Positions 29,436-39,246 of a stretch of 64,000 nt of DNA are shown in pieces (position 1 is the first letter of the stretch; the number at the start of each line of letters is the position of its first letter). Source of the stretch: Pseudomonas fluorescens. Its GTDB lineage: Bacteria; Pseudomonadota; Gammaproteobacteria; Pseudomonadales; Pseudomonadaceae. Location of the stretch: positions 4,340,001 through 4,404,000 of the forward strand of contig NZ_CP008896.1 of assembly GCF_000730425.1 (NCBI RefSeq), given 5' to 3'. Both the position numbers and the translations under genes were made by a program. The notes beneath the pieces are model-generated. The model worked only from the letters and a program-made list of their open reading frames with translations. It made no database searches and was not told the DNA's origin.

Positions 29436-30233
29436 ATGAAAAAGTATCTTTCGATGCTGATGCTCGGCGTGACGGCCCTGCTGGCAGTCAATACGGCCCA
29501 GGCCGGGGCGATTGACGAAGCGGTCAAGCGCGGCACCTTGAAAGTCGGTATGGACCCGACCTATATGCCGTTCGAGATGACCAACAAGCGCGGCGAAATC
29601 ATTGGTTTCGAAGTCGACCTGCTCAAGGCGATGGCCAAGTCCATGGGCGTCAAGCTGGAGCTGGTCTCCACCGGCTACGACGGCATTATCCCGGCTTTCC
29701 TCACCGGCAAGTTCGACATGATCGGCAGCGGCATGACTCTGACCCAGGAGCGCAACCTGCGCCTGAACTTCAGCGAACCGTTCATCGTAGTTGGCCAGAC
29801 CCTGCTGATTCGCAAGGAGCTGGAAGGCACCATCAAGTCCTACAAAGACTTGAATGACGAGAAATACCGCCTGACCTCCAAGCTCGGCACTACCGGCGAG
29901 ATGGTGGCCAAGAAACTGATCTCCAAGGCCAAGTACCACGGCTACGACAACGAGCAGGAAGGTGTGCTTGATGTGGTCAACGGCAAGGCCGACGCCTTTG
30001 TCTACGACGCGCCGTACAACGTGGTTGCCGAGAAAAAAGTCGGCAATGGCAAGCTGGTGTACCTCGAAGAACCCTTCACCTACGAGCCTTTGGCATTCGG
30101 CCTGAAGAAGGGCGACTACGACAGCATCAACTTTATCAACAACTTCCTGCACCAGATCCGTAACGACGGCACCTACGATCGCATCCATGACAAGTGGTTC
30201 AAGAGCTCCGAGTGGCTCAAGGACATGGAATAA
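29436..30233 (+). CDS. Amino-acid ABC transporter binding protein, copy 2
   Basis: A 265-residue SBP_bac_3 binding protein with signal peptide '[20 protein letters not shown]', then mature 'GAIDEAVKRGTLKVGMDPTY'. Copies 1 and 2 share long identical blocks ('DMIGSGM', 'TQERNL', 'PFTYEPLAFG', 'DGTYDR'). This copy is closest to the permease and ATPase and is probably their main partner. ATG 29436 follows 'CAGGGG'. GTG 29433 and TTG 29430 are in frame but less likely. Confidence 0.92.
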   Translation: MKKYLSMLMLGVTALLAVNTAQAGAIDEAVKRGTLKVGMDPTYMPFEMTNKRGEIIGFEVDLLKAMAKSMGVKLELVSTGYDGIIPAFLTGKFDMIGSGMTLTQERNLRLNFSEPFIVVGQTLLIRKELEGTIKSYKDLNDEKYRLTSKLGTTGEMVAKKLISKAKYHGYDNEQEGVLDVVNGKADAFVYDAPYNVVAEKKVGNGKLVYLEEPFTYEPLAFGLKKGDYDSINFINNFLHQIRNDGTYDRIHDKWFKSSEWLKDME

Positions 30234-30253
30234 GCCAGACACCGCGTCGCGCC

Positions 30254-30326
30254 CATCGCAGGCAAGCCCGCTCCCACATTTAACGGTGTTCACAAAAAAT
30301 GTGGGAGCGGGCTTGCCCGTGATGGC
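30254..30326. repeat. REP doublet
   Basis: 'CATCGCAGGCAAGCCCGCTC' and the inverted 'GAGCGGGCTTGCCCGTGATG' lie between the binding protein and the permease. Confidence 0.85.
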
Positions 30327-30360
30327 GGCCTGACAGCCGATACACATCCCGGAACCTGCA

Positions 30361-31320
30361 ATGAAACAGAAAAAAGCCCAATGGCCCTGGCACCTGCTGA
30401 CGGTGCTGGTGCTGGTCGGCATGGCCGGCGCGTTGTACTACGCTACCTCGCTGATGTCCTACGAATGGCGCTGGAACCGCGTGCCGCAATACTTCGCCTA
30501 CCAGGCTGAAGAGTCCAAGCGGGCGGCGGACATTTCCACGGTGGTCGAGTTGGTGCGCAAGGGCGACGTGGCTGAAGTCACCCTGCGCAATGACGCGGGC
30601 GCCGAGCAGCACCTGACGGTGGCCGAAAACAGCCTGCAAGTGGCCCGTGGCGATGATGTGGCCGAAGGCGATGTGATCGGTGTAACCCGGCATTGGGCAC
30701 TGGGCCCTTTGATGTGGGGCTTGTGGACCACCCTGTGGTTGTCCCTGGTCTCGGGGGTACTGGGCCTGTTTATCGGCCTGGCGACAGGCCTGTGTCGTTT
30801 GTCGAGTAACCCGACTTTGCGTGATCTGTCGACGATCTACGTCGAACTGGTACGCGGTACGCCGCTACTGGTGCAGATCTTCATCTTCTATTTCTTTATC
30901 GGCACGGTCCTGAACCTGTCCCGTGAGTTCGCAGGTATCGCTGCGCTGTCGCTGTTTACCGGGGCTTATGTGGCCGAAATTGTGCGCGCCGGTGTGCAGT
31001 CGATTGCCCGTGGCCAAGGCGAAGCTGCCCGGTCCCTGGGCTTGAGTGCCAGCCAGTCGATGCGCCACGTGGTATTGCCGCAGGCCTTCAAACGCGTACT
31101 GCCGCCGTTGGCCGGGCAATTTATCAGCCTGGTCAAGGACACTTCGCTGGTCTCGGTGATCGCCATTACCGAGCTGCTCAAGAGTGGCCGTGAAGTCATC
31201 ACCACCTCGTTCTCGCCGTTTGAAATCCTGTTCTGTGTCGCAGGCCTGTACCTGCTGATCAACCTGCCGCTGTCGAAAATGGCCAGCCGGCTTGAGCGGA
31301 GGCTCGCCCAAAGTGATTGA
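30361..31320 (+). CDS. Amino-acid ABC transporter, permease
   Basis: A 319-residue inner-membrane permease of the HisM/GlnP family. The EAA coupling loop reads '[21 protein letters not shown]'-like within '[10 protein letters not shown]'. After an N-terminal membrane segment there is an extra non-membrane stretch of about 70-75 residues (roughly 45-118, with '[15 protein letters not shown]') before the core begins ('[12 protein letters not shown]'), so the protein is longer than the usual 220-250 residues. It overlaps the ATPase gene and probably functions as a homodimer. Confidence 0.9.
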   Translation: MKQKKAQWPWHLLTVLVLVGMAGALYYATSLMSYEWRWNRVPQYFAYQAEESKRAADISTVVELVRKGDVAEVTLRNDAGAEQHLTVAENSLQVARGDDVAEGDVIGVTRHWALGPLMWGLWTTLWLSLVSGVLGLFIGLATGLCRLSSNPTLRDLSTIYVELVRGTPLLVQIFIFYFFIGTVLNLSREFAGIAALSLFTGAYVAEIVRAGVQSIARGQGEAARSLGLSASQSMRHVVLPQAFKRVLPPLAGQFISLVKDTSLVSVIAITELLKSGREVITTSFSPFEILFCVAGLYLLINLPLSKMASRLERRLAQSD

Positions 31321-32047
31321 AGTCCGCGATCTGGTAAAAGTCTTCGACACCCGTGGGCATGTGGTCCGCGCGGTGGATCACGTCACCACCCAGGTGGCCA
31401 AGGGCGAAGTGCTGGTAGTGATCGGTCCGTCCGGTTCCGGCAAGTCGACATTCCTGCGCTGCCTCAATGGCCTGGAAGCGTTCGATTCGGGCTCGGTGAG
31501 CATCGATGGCCTGCAACTGGCCGACCCCAAGACTGATGTAAACGCCTATCGTCGTGAAGTCGGCATGGTGTTCCAGCACTTCAACCTGTTCCCGCACATG
31601 ACCGTGCTGGAGAACCTGTGCCTGGCACAGAAAGTCGTGCGCAAGCGCGGCAAGAAAGAGCGTGAGGCCAAGGCCCTGGCGTTGCTGGAGAAGGTCGGCA
31701 TTGCACAGAAAGCCAATGAGTTCCCCTCGCGGCTTTCCGGTGGCCAGCAGCAACGTGTGGCGATTGCCCGGGCGTTGGCGATGGAGCCTAAGGTCATGCT
31801 GTTTGACGAGCCTACCTCGGCGCTGGACCCGGAAATGGTTGGTGAGGTGCTGGACGTCATGAAGACCCTGGCCCTGGAAGGGATGACCATGGTCTGCGTC
31901 ACCCACGAAATGGGCTTTGCCCGGGAAGTGGCGGATCGGGTGTTGTTCTTCGATCACGGCAAACTGCTGGAAGATGCTGCGCCCGCGCAGTTCTTCGATG
32001 CGCCGAAGGACCCGCGGGCACAGGCGTTTTTGCGTCAGGTTCTGTAA
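31313..32047 (+). CDS. Amino-acid ABC transporter, ATP-binding protein
   Basis: A 244-residue ABC ATPase of the GlnQ/HisP group, with Walker A 'GPSGSGKS' at residues 38-45, signature 'LSGGQQQR', Walker B 'VMLFDEP' and 'VTHEMGFA'. I chose GTG at 31313 because a GGAGG lies ten bases upstream and the family usually begins with a beta strand such as '[10 protein letters not shown]'. It overlaps the end of the permease gene by 8 bases. It energises the transporter fed by the two binding proteins. Confidence 0.93.
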   Translation: MIEVRDLVKVFDTRGHVVRAVDHVTTQVAKGEVLVVIGPSGSGKSTFLRCLNGLEAFDSGSVSIDGLQLADPKTDVNAYRREVGMVFQHFNLFPHMTVLENLCLAQKVVRKRGKKEREAKALALLEKVGIAQKANEFPSRLSGGQQQRVAIARALAMEPKVMLFDEPTSALDPEMVGEVLDVMKTLALEGMTMVCVTHEMGFAREVADRVLFFDHGKLLEDAAPAQFFDAPKDPRAQAFLRQVL

Positions 32048-32053
32048 GTGGCA

Positions 32054-32082
32054 TGGGCAGGTTCATACCTTGAACTTGCCCA
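32054..32082. terminator. Hairpin shared by convergent genes
   Basis: TGGGCAGGTTCA and TGAACTTGCCCA pair with one mismatch around TACCT. The hairpin spans the gap between the ABC ATPase and the leftward chemoreceptor, and includes the last codons of the latter. There is no T-run. Confidence 0.4.
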
Positions 32083-33970
32083 CGCACTGCTGAAGATTGG
32101 TTCCCAATCGCGCCAATTCAATACTTGCCGTCGCCGTCTGTTCACTGGCCGTGGCGGTTTGTTCCGATACATCGCGGACTTTCAACACGCTGCGATTGAT
32201 TTCCTCGGCCACCGCACTTTGTTGTTCGGCGGCGGCGGCGATCTGTGGATTCATTTCCTGGATGACCAGCACGGTGCGCGCGATTTCCGTCAGGGCGTCC
32301 CCGGCGTTGCGGGTCAGGCTGACACTGCGATCGGTCAGGGTGCGGCTGTTGTCCATGATATCGGCGACCTGTTGCGTGCCGCTGTGCAGCCCGCCAATCA
32401 ACTCTTCGATTTCCTCGGCGGACTGCTGGGTACGCTGGGCAAGGCTGCGCACTTCGTCGGCCACCACCGCAAATCCCTGGCCGGCTTCACCGGCACGTGC
32501 GGCCTCGATCGCGGCATTGAGCGCCAGCAGGTTGGTTTGCTGGGATACCGACTTGATCACCTCCAGCACACTGCCGATCTTCTGGCTTTCCCGTTGCAGG
32601 CCCAGCATCGCCTGGCTGGAGCGCGCCATCTCGTGGGCCAGGTGTTCAATGTGCGTCACCGCATCCGTCACCACCTGGTCGCCCAGTTCGGTCTGTTGAT
32701 TAGCCTGGCTGGCGGCAATCGAGGCCTGTTCGGCATGCCGGGCGACTTCCTGGGCGGTGGCGAGCATCTGGTTCATGGCGGTCGCCACCTGCTCGGTTTC
32801 TTCACGCTGATTATTGACGCCCGTCCGGGTTTGCTCGGTGACGGCCGAAAGCTCCTCGGCGGCGCTGGCGATTTGCCGGGCATTGTCGCTGATGCTGCCA
32901 ATCAGCCCCCGCAGGTTCAGGGTCATTTGCGCCATGCTGCATTGCAACTGGCCCAGTTCATCTCGGCGCCGGGTCTGGATATCGTGGCTCAGGTCGCCAT
33001 CGGCAATATGATTGGCCACTGCCAGGGCCCTGCGCAGCGGCTTTACGATCTGCCCTGCGATGGTCCAGGCGGCCAGGGCGCCAAAGAGCAAGGCTGCACC
33101 CGTAATGGCCAGGGTCCGGTTGCGGGCTTGTTCGGCTTCCTGGTCGCGGCGTTGGGTTTGGTCCTGGCTCAGCAGATCACTCTGCGCCAGCAATTGATCC
33201 AACTGCTGCTCCAGTTGGTTCTGTGAAGTCTCGATGGTGAGCTGGGTCTCCTTGAGACGTGTCAGGTGCGTGCGCAGCCTAAGCACCGCATCGCTTAAGG
33301 CAGTGCTGTCTACCGGCAGCTTCGCCACAGTGGCCAGGGCCTGTTCAAGGCTGCGCACTGCATCGCTGACGGTCTGGGCGTATGTGTCCAGGGAGCTGGC
33401 AGCCCAGGCGGGACTGCCGGCCCGTTCTGCGGCCTGTTCCATGGCCTGGCGCAGGTTTTCGATGGCATCTAGGGCTTTTTCATCTTCTTGATCAGGCAGG
33501 TTGCTGGCCAGTTGCGCGAGGAGGTCGCTGGCCCGGATGGAGCTTTGTCTCAACTGCTCGCGGGCAGTCTCCCGCTGTTTGACCTGCGCGGGGACATCCT
33601 TGAGTGTGGTTTTGAAGGTGTCGCCAATACGGGCCATGTTTTGCAGGTATTGGATGGACTTCAGTATTTTGAGGCGGTTTGAAAGCTCGCCCAGGTAGGC
33701 TTCGACCTTCTCCATACTCAGGTTCAGCCTGTCGAAATTCTCGGCATCGTCAAGGGTGCGGTAAAGGATTCTGTCTGTGCGCAGTTCTTCACCGGTTACC
33801 GCCAGTTGCGACAGAACAGTGAGGGTCTGTGAACGGTACAGCGAGGCGGCGAGCGCCTGCCAACCGGTCAGGGCGATGACAAGACTGAGGGCCAAAACCA
33901 AGGCGAAACCCGAGGCCAGTTTGAGGGTGACGCTGGCGTTACCCAGCAGATGACTCATTCGACGGAACAT
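32063..33970 (-). CDS. Methyl-accepting chemotaxis protein, large helical sensor
   Basis: A 635-residue chemoreceptor. A membrane helix near residues 15-35 is followed by a roughly 250-residue helical periplasmic domain, a second helix ('AALLFGALAAWTIAG'), a HAMP domain ('GDLSHDIQTRRRDELGQLQ') and the signalling hairpin with tip '[20 protein letters not shown]'. A 250-residue all-helical sensor suggests the HBM class (McpS-like). There is no C-terminal CheR/CheB pentapeptide. ATG 33970 follows 'GGAGG'. It is paralogous to the next gene, and its ligand is unknown. Confidence 0.92.
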   Translation of the reverse strand: MFRRMSHLLGNASVTLKLASGFALVLALSLVIALTGWQALAASLYRSQTLTVLSQLAVTGEELRTDRILYRTLDDAENFDRLNLSMEKVEAYLGELSNRLKILKSIQYLQNMARIGDTFKTTLKDVPAQVKQRETAREQLRQSSIRASDLLAQLASNLPDQEDEKALDAIENLRQAMEQAAERAGSPAWAASSLDTYAQTVSDAVRSLEQALATVAKLPVDSTALSDAVLRLRTHLTRLKETQLTIETSQNQLEQQLDQLLAQSDLLSQDQTQRRDQEAEQARNRTLAITGAALLFGALAAWTIAGQIVKPLRRALAVANHIADGDLSHDIQTRRRDELGQLQCSMAQMTLNLRGLIGSISDNARQIASAAEELSAVTEQTRTGVNNQREETEQVATAMNQMLATAQEVARHAEQASIAASQANQQTELGDQVVTDAVTHIEHLAHEMARSSQAMLGLQRESQKIGSVLEVIKSVSQQTNLLALNAAIEAARAGEAGQGFAVVADEVRSLAQRTQQSAEEIEELIGGLHSGTQQVADIMDNSRTLTDRSVSLTRNAGDALTEIARTVLVIQEMNPQIAAAAEQQSAVAEEINRSVLKVRDVSEQTATASEQTATASIELARLGTNLQQCVGKFKV

Positions 33971-34104
33971 GGTCAACCTCCGACAAGGGGGCACAAGATG
34001 CTCAAGGTGCAAGCACATTGAATCAACTTGAACGCTAGTTCCCTTGATCGTCAGGTGTGCCCATCACGGGCTGAAAAACATGTAGGAAGTTTCACAAGAT
34101 GAAA

Positions 34105-34128
34105 GCGGCGACCCGGACAGGTCGCCGC
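34105..34128 (-). terminator. Terminator of the second chemoreceptor gene
   Basis: The perfect 9-bp stem GCGGCGACC/GGTCGCCGC with a 6-base loop is followed on the minus strand by TTTCATCTTG. It lies 12 bases past the stop of the gene ending at 34140. Confidence 0.65.
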
Positions 34129-34139
34129 GAGGGGAGGTA

Positions 34140-36056
34140 TCAAACCCGGAAGCGACCGACCAGGCTTTGCAGATGGGTACCCAGGCGTGCCAGTTCGGTG
34201 CTGGACGCAGCGGTTTCCTCGCTGGCGGCGGCCGTCTGCTCTGAAACATCACGCACGTTCAGGACGCTGCGGTTGATCTCTTCGGCCACGGCACTTTGCT
34301 GCTCGGCAGCAGTAGCGATCTGCTGATTCATCGCCTGGATAGCCGAGACCGTGCGGGTGATGTTTTCCAGCGCATGGCCGGCCCGGCGGGTCAGTTCGAC
34401 ACTGCTGTCGGTGAGGCCGCGGCTGTTGTCCATGATGGTGGCGACCTGCTGAGTACCACTTTGCAGGCCGACGATCAGTTCTTCGATTTCTTCAGTGGAT
34501 TTCTGTGTGCGCTGCGCCAGGCTGCGCACCTCATCGGCCACCACCGCGAAGCCACGACCGGCTTCCCCGGCGCGTGCTGCTTCAATCGCGGCGTTAAGGG
34601 CCAGCAGGTTGGTTTGCTGGGCCACGGACTTGATCACATCCAGCACGCTGCCGATCTTATCGCTTTCGCGCTTGAGGTGGCCCATGGCCTCGGTGGAGTT
34701 GCCGACTTCGCCGGCCAGGCGCTCGATCTGGGTGATGGCTTCGCTGACTACCCTGTCACCTTCCCGGGCCTGCTGGTCGGCGGCGACGGCGGCTTCCGAG
34801 GCTTCCTCGGCGTTGCGAGCCACTTCCTGCACGGTGGCGGCCATTTCGTTCATGGCGGTGGCGACCTGATCGGTCTCGACCTTTTGGCTGTTGACCCCGG
34901 CGCTGGTCTGTTCGGTCACGGCCGACAGCTCTTCGGCGGCGCTGGCGATTTGCGTCACGCCGTCGCTGATACCGCCGATCAGGTCACGCAGGCCCATGGT
35001 CATGCCTTGCATGGCGCGCTGCAACTGGCCCAGTTCGTCCTGGCGCTGCGAGATCAGGTCGTGGGTCAGGTCACCGGCGGCGACGTGCTCGGCGACCTTG
35101 AGGGTCTGGCTCAATGGAATCACGATCTGCCGGGTAATCGCCCAGGCGGCGAACAGACCGAACGCCAGGGCCAGGGCGGTGGCCAGCATCAGCAATTGTT
35201 TGGCCTGTGCGGCATCGTTGTCGCGGACTACGGTTTGCGAAGCGGTGAGTTTCTTGCTGCGATCAAACAGCAGGTCGCCTTGTTCGACCATGGCCTTGAG
35301 GGCCGCAGCGCTGGCGACTTGTGAGTCGCGAAACTGGCTGACAGCGGCAAGGTAGGCCTTGAGGGAGTCACTGGCCTCTTGCAGGTTGGCACTGTATTGC
35401 TCTGGCAATTGACTGCGCAGGCTATCGGCGGCTTTCAGGGCATTGGCGATGGCGTCCAGGGCGGGCTGCTCGGCGTCGGCCTTGGCGCTGTAGGTGTAGC
35501 CCCGAACCTGGAAACGCGCCTGCTGGATCAACTTGCTCAAGTCGACCACGCTGTTGAACTGGCTGACGCTGTCACCTTGCAGCAGGATCTTTTCGATCTG
35601 TGAAACCTGTGCGACAGCGTTGTCAGCCGTGGCGCCGAGTTTGCTGCGCGCATCTTCGCGATGGGCGCCGGCCTGGACCATGGCACCGAAGGCCTGTCGA
35701 TACTTGGCGACAGCGGCCAGTTGCTCATCGATGATGGCGACGTCGGCCGGCTGCTCGATCTGGCTGCGCGCGGTCTTCAGGCCGCTGTCGAGTTTGTCCA
35801 TCAGCTCGTTGACCAGCCCAGGGCCCTGTTCACCGCGGCGCATTTCATAATCCAGGCGGGCCTGGCGCAGGTCTTTGGTCAATTCATTGAGGCTGGAAAT
35901 AAAGCCCAGCTTGTCGCCACGGCTGATCACGCCACTGAGGCCCGTCCAGCCGGTGAAGGTGATCAGGAGCGTGAGGACCAATACCAGGCCAAAGCCCATG
36001 CTCAGCTTGCGATTGACGCTTACATTCCCCAGTTTTTCAGCTAGCCAACGGTACAT
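34140..36056 (-). CDS. Methyl-accepting chemotaxis protein, large helical sensor
   Basis: A 638-residue chemoreceptor with the same layout as its neighbour: a first membrane helix ('[20 protein letters not shown]'), a roughly 245-residue helical periplasmic domain, a second helix near residue 290, HAMP and a full signalling domain. The cytoplasmic halves of the two are close to identical in long stretches ('AVTEQT', '[17 protein letters not shown]'), while the sensor halves differ, so the pair probably detects different ligands. ATG 36056 follows 'GGGGAG'. No pentapeptide tether is seen. Confidence 0.92.
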   Translation of the reverse strand: MYRWLAEKLGNVSVNRKLSMGFGLVLVLTLLITFTGWTGLSGVISRGDKLGFISSLNELTKDLRQARLDYEMRRGEQGPGLVNELMDKLDSGLKTARSQIEQPADVAIIDEQLAAVAKYRQAFGAMVQAGAHREDARSKLGATADNAVAQVSQIEKILLQGDSVSQFNSVVDLSKLIQQARFQVRGYTYSAKADAEQPALDAIANALKAADSLRSQLPEQYSANLQEASDSLKAYLAAVSQFRDSQVASAAALKAMVEQGDLLFDRSKKLTASQTVVRDNDAAQAKQLLMLATALALAFGLFAAWAITRQIVIPLSQTLKVAEHVAAGDLTHDLISQRQDELGQLQRAMQGMTMGLRDLIGGISDGVTQIASAAEELSAVTEQTSAGVNSQKVETDQVATAMNEMAATVQEVARNAEEASEAAVAADQQAREGDRVVSEAITQIERLAGEVGNSTEAMGHLKRESDKIGSVLDVIKSVAQQTNLLALNAAIEAARAGEAGRGFAVVADEVRSLAQRTQKSTEEIEELIVGLQSGTQQVATIMDNSRGLTDSSVELTRRAGHALENITRTVSAIQAMNQQIATAAEQQSAVAEEINRSVLNVRDVSEQTAAASEETAASSTELARLGTHLQSLVGRFRV

Positions 36057-36118
36057 GCGGTGAACTCCCCTGAACAAGGCTTGGACTTATCTTCGGAGTA
36101 TCGGCCAGGCGCGGAGAA

Positions 36119-36212
36119 TCTGTAGGCGCCGGCATGCCGGCGATGGCGGTGGGTCAGTCAATAGAGATGTTGGCTGATTGATCGCTATCGCTGGCAAGCC
36201 AGCTCCTACAGG
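36119..36212. repeat. REP doublet
   Basis: 'CTGTAGGCGCCGGCATGCCG' faces 'TGGCAAGCCAGCTCCTACAG' at the start of the chemoreceptor/rsmE gap. The arms are diverged. Confidence 0.8.
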
Positions 36213-36237
36213 GTTTGAGGCGTTTGGCGGGGCGGGG

Positions 36238-36945
36238 TCAGAAGAGGCGGGCGAGCAGGGCGGTGACGGCGGTTTCGACCCGCAGGATCCGCGCCCCCAG
36301 TTGCACCGGCTGCAAGCCGGCCTTGGCCAGCAGGTCCACTTCATAGGGAATCCAGCCGCCTTCCGGGCCGATGGCCAGGGTCACCGGCTCATCCAGGCCG
36401 CGTGGGCAGGGCGGGTAATCACCGGGATGACCGACCAGGCCGAGAGTGCCCTGGGCCAGGGCCGGCAGGCGGTCTTCGACGAAGGGCTTGAAGCGTTTTT
36501 CGATGTGGATCTCCGGCAGTACGGTATCGCGCGCCTGTTCCAGGCCGAGGATCAGTTGCTCGCGAACCGCCTCCGGCTCCAGGAACGGGGTCTGCCAGAA
36601 GCTTTTCTCGACCCGGTAACTGTTGACCAGCACCACCCGCGGCACGCCCATGGACGCTACGGTCTGCAACACCCGGCGCAGCATTTTCGGGCGGGGCAGG
36701 GCCAGCAGCAGGGTCAGTGGCAACTTGTCCGGTGGTGGCTGGTCGAGGGTGATTTGCAGCTCTGCCTCGCCCGCCTCCAGGCGCAGCAGTTGGGCATTGC
36801 CCATCAGCCCGCCAATACGCCCGACGCGCAAGCTGTCGCCGACCGCCGCGCGATGCACCTCTTGCATGTGCACCAGGCGCCGGTCACGCAAGATCACCCG
36901 GTCGGACGCGATAAAGTCGGCCTCCTCAAGCAGCAGCAGGTTCAC
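36238..36945 (-). CDS. rsmE: RsmE-family 16S rRNA methyltransferase
   Basis: A 235-residue SPOUT-class methyltransferase predicted to methylate N3 of U1498 in 16S rRNA. The knot motifs '[13 protein letters not shown]' and '[17 protein letters not shown]' are intact at the C-terminus, with a PUA-like N-terminal domain ('[17 protein letters not shown]'). Its start overlaps the tatC stop by four bases. The exact target base is inferred from the family. Confidence 0.9.
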   Translation of the reverse strand: MNLLLLEEADFIASDRVILRDRRLVHMQEVHRAAVGDSLRVGRIGGLMGNAQLLRLEAGEAELQITLDQPPPDKLPLTLLLALPRPKMLRRVLQTVASMGVPRVVLVNSYRVEKSFWQTPFLEPEAVREQLILGLEQARDTVLPEIHIEKRFKPFVEDRLPALAQGTLGLVGHPGDYPPCPRGLDEPVTLAIGPEGGWIPYEVDLLAKAGLQPVQLGARILRVETAVTALLARLF

Positions 36946-37733
36946 GGTTGGGTCGCTGGCGGCTGGTCGTCGTCGGCGGGTTGGTCATCCGGGTGTTCGC
37001 CACGTTTGCTCACCAGGCTGCCAAACAGGATGCCCACTTCAAACAGCATCCACATCGGCACGGCCAGCAAAGTCTGCGAGAAGATGTCCGGCGGGGTCAG
37101 GATCATGCCGACCACGAAGCAGCCGATGATCACGTATGGACGGATCTTGCGCAGGTATTGCACGTCGACCACGCCGATCCACACCAGCAGCACCACCGCC
37201 ACCGGGATCTCGAAGGCCACGCCAAAGGCAAAGAACAGGGTCATCACGAAGTCGAGGTAGCTGGTGATGTCGGTCATCATCTCCACGCCGGCCGGGGTGG
37301 CGGCGGCGAAGAACTTGAAGATCAACGGGAACACCAGGAAGTAGGCGAACGCCATGCCGGTGTAGAACAGCATGATGCTCGACACCAGCAGCGGCACGGC
37401 GATGCGTTTCTCATGCTTATACAGGCCGGGTGCGATAAAACCCCAGATCTGGTGCAGGATCACCGGGATCGCCAAAAACAGCGAAACCATCATCGTCAGC
37501 TTGAGCGGCGTGAGGAACGGTGAGGAAACGTCGGTGGCGATCATCGTCGCGCCCACCGGCAGGTACTCGCGCAGCGGCGTCGAGACGAAGGTGTAGATCT
37601 GCTGGGTAAAGGCAAACAGCCCGGCAAAGATCAAGAAGATCGCCGCGATACACCGCAGCAGGCGGGTGCGCAACTCGGTGAGGTGCGAGACCAGCGGCAT
37701 ATGCTGGTCGTTTTCCGGTTTATCAGCGCTCAT
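36942..37733 (-). CDS. tatC: Twin-arginine translocase subunit TatC
   Basis: A 263-residue polytopic inner-membrane protein, the signal-peptide receptor of the Tat system that exports folded proteins. The N-terminal cytoplasmic motif '[15 protein letters not shown]' with the conserved Glu and six hydrophobic spans are visible. A hydrophilic tail ('[16 protein letters not shown]') follows the last span. It overlaps tatB upstream and rsmE downstream, so the block is one operon. Confidence 0.96.
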   Translation of the reverse strand: MSADKPENDQHMPLVSHLTELRTRLLRCIAAIFLIFAGLFAFTQQIYTFVSTPLREYLPVGATMIATDVSSPFLTPLKLTMMVSLFLAIPVILHQIWGFIAPGLYKHEKRIAVPLLVSSIMLFYTGMAFAYFLVFPLIFKFFAAATPAGVEMMTDITSYLDFVMTLFFAFGVAFEIPVAVVLLVWIGVVDVQYLRKIRPYVIIGCFVVGMILTPPDIFSQTLLAVPMWMLFEVGILFGSLVSKRGEHPDDQPADDDQPPATQP

Positions 37734-38137
37734 GGGACTCGCGGCGGCAATGTAGGGTCGTGGGGGGCGGGCGACGCGGCGGGCGTCGGCACTGGCTCTG
37801 CCGGGGGCACGGGCGTGGCGGTCGGAGTGGTTTCGACCACTGGCGCACTGTTCTGCCCGGCCACCGGCTCAACCGGTGTCGGCGTCTGTTGCTGGGGCGC
37901 GAGAATTTTGCGCGCCTCCTGCTCCAGGGACAGGATGTGTTCGTTGTGCAGTTGCCGGCGAATCTCGTCGGCGCCGATTTCCCGTTCAACTTCCTGTTTG
38001 ATGGCGTTGAAACTGCGTTTCAGGCGCCCGACCCACAGGCCGGCCGTGCGCGCGGCGCCGGGTAGGCGTTCAGGCCCCAGCACCAGCAGGGCGACGAGGC
38101 CGACGAGCAGCAGTTCAGAGAAGCTGATACCAAACAT
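37730..38137 (-). CDS. tatB: Sec-independent translocase protein TatB
   Basis: A 135-residue protein with one N-terminal membrane helix ('[20 protein letters not shown]', carrying the TatB-type Glu-Arg-Leu-Pro hinge), an amphipathic helix, then a long Pro/Ala/Thr-rich tail. TatB joins TatC to form the receptor for twin-arginine precursors. It sits between tatA and tatC with a 4-base overlap to tatC. Confidence 0.94.
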   Translation of the reverse strand: MFGISFSELLLVGLVALLVLGPERLPGAARTAGLWVGRLKRSFNAIKQEVEREIGADEIRRQLHNEHILSLEQEARKILAPQQQTPTPVEPVAGQNSAPVVETTPTATPVPPAEPVPTPAASPAPHDPTLPPRVP

Positions 38138-38147
38138 TAGTCTGTGC

Positions 38148-38426
38148 TCACGAGTCTTTGCGGGACGGCTCTTCGACTTTCTCGGCCTGCACGTCGAAGG
38201 TGCGACGCTCAGTGATCGGCTGTGCCGCCTGCGGGTGTACAGGCTGCGCCGGCGGGACCGGGTTGGCGCCGGTATCGGCCGGTTTTTCGTCGTCGTTCAT
38301 GGCCTTGCGAAAGCCCTTGATGGATTCGCCGACGTCAGTGCCCAGGTTCTTCAGTTTCTTGGTACCGAACACCAGCACGACCACCACGAGAATGACGATC
38401 CAGTGTTTCCAGTCAAAAATGCCCAT
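38148..38426 (-). CDS. tatA: Sec-independent translocase protein TatA
   Basis: A 92-residue pore-forming Tat component, with a short membrane helix ('[18 protein letters not shown]') containing the TatA-type 'FGTKKL' hinge, an amphipathic helix ('[15 protein letters not shown]') and an acidic-to-proline-rich tail. It is the first tat gene and lies 29 bases downstream of hisE. Confidence 0.95.
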   Translation of the reverse strand: MGIFDWKHWIVILVVVVLVFGTKKLKNLGTDVGESIKGFRKAMNDDEKPADTGANPVPPAQPVHPQAAQPITERRTFDVQAEKVEEPSRKDS

Positions 38427-38455
38427 GCTGCAATTCCTTAAAGTCAGAAAGTTAT

Positions 38456-38788
38456 TCAGGCGGACGGGCGCGAGGCCTTTTCGGCATGCCCGGACAAGCC
38501 GAAGCGACGGTCCAGTTCATCCAGCACGGCCTGTGGGTGCTGCCCCAGTTGGGCGAGCATGACCAGGCTATGGAACCATAGGTCGGCGGTCTCATAGATT
38601 ACATCACTGTAATCTTTGCTGATTTCGGCATCCTTGGCGGCAATGATGGTTTCGACGGATTCTTCGCCGAGTTTTTCCAGAATCTTGTTCAGGCCCTTGT
38701 GGTACAGGCTGGCGACATAGGAACTGTCGGCGTCCGCACCTTTGCGGTCCTCCAGTACCTGGGCCACACGGTTCAGGGTATCGCTCAT
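38456..38788 (-). CDS. hisE: Phosphoribosyl-ATP pyrophosphatase
   Basis: A 110-residue enzyme of histidine biosynthesis that hydrolyses phosphoribosyl-ATP to phosphoribosyl-AMP. The MazG-like motif '[15 protein letters not shown]' and the metal-binding '[13 protein letters not shown]' are present. I chose ATG 38788 ('[16 protein letters not shown]'). The open frame continues upstream only as the shadow of hisI. It starts two bases after the hisI stop. Confidence 0.96.
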   Translation of the reverse strand: MSDTLNRVAQVLEDRKGADADSSYVASLYHKGLNKILEKLGEESVETIIAAKDAEISKDYSDVIYETADLWFHSLVMLAQLGQHPQAVLDELDRRFGLSGHAEKASRPSA

Positions 38789-38790
38789 GT

Positions 38791-39183
38791 TCAATGTCCT
38801 GCCGAGTAAATGGCGTGCGGGTCTTTGAGCACCGGCTCGACGGTTTTCCACGCGCCGTTCTCGAACACCCGGTAGAAGCAGCTGTGACGGCCGGTATGGC
38901 AGGCGATGTCGCCGATCTGCTCGACCATCAGCACGATCACGTCGGCGTCGCAGTCCAGGCGCATCTCGTGCAGTTTTTGCACATGCCCGGACTCTTCGCC
39001 CTTGCGCCACAGTTTGCCACGGGAACGTGACCAGTAGATGGCACGCTGCTCGGCGGCAGTCAGGCTCAGGGCCTCGCGGTTCATCCAGGCCATCATCAGG
39101 ATACGCCCGGTCTTGTGGTCCTGGGCAATGGCCGGCACCAGGCCGTCACTGTCCCATTTGATCTCGTCCAGCCAGTCTTTCAT
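38791..39183 (-). CDS. hisI: Phosphoribosyl-AMP cyclohydrolase
   Basis: A 130-residue zinc/magnesium enzyme that opens the purine ring of phosphoribosyl-AMP, the step after HisE. The metal motifs 'DCDADVIV' and the Cys pair in '[13 protein letters not shown]' are visible. It is a stand-alone HisI rather than the HisIE fusion of enterobacteria, immediately upstream of hisE. Confidence 0.96.
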   Translation of the reverse strand: MKDWLDEIKWDSDGLVPAIAQDHKTGRILMMAWMNREALSLTAAEQRAIYWSRSRGKLWRKGEESGHVQKLHEMRLDCDADVIVLMVEQIGDIACHTGRHSCFYRVFENGAWKTVEPVLKDPHAIYSAGH

Positions 39184-39246
39184 CTTCGACTCCGACAGCC
39201 GTGCATGACCGCCCCGGCAATGTGCAACAGTGTATAACCGGTCGGC

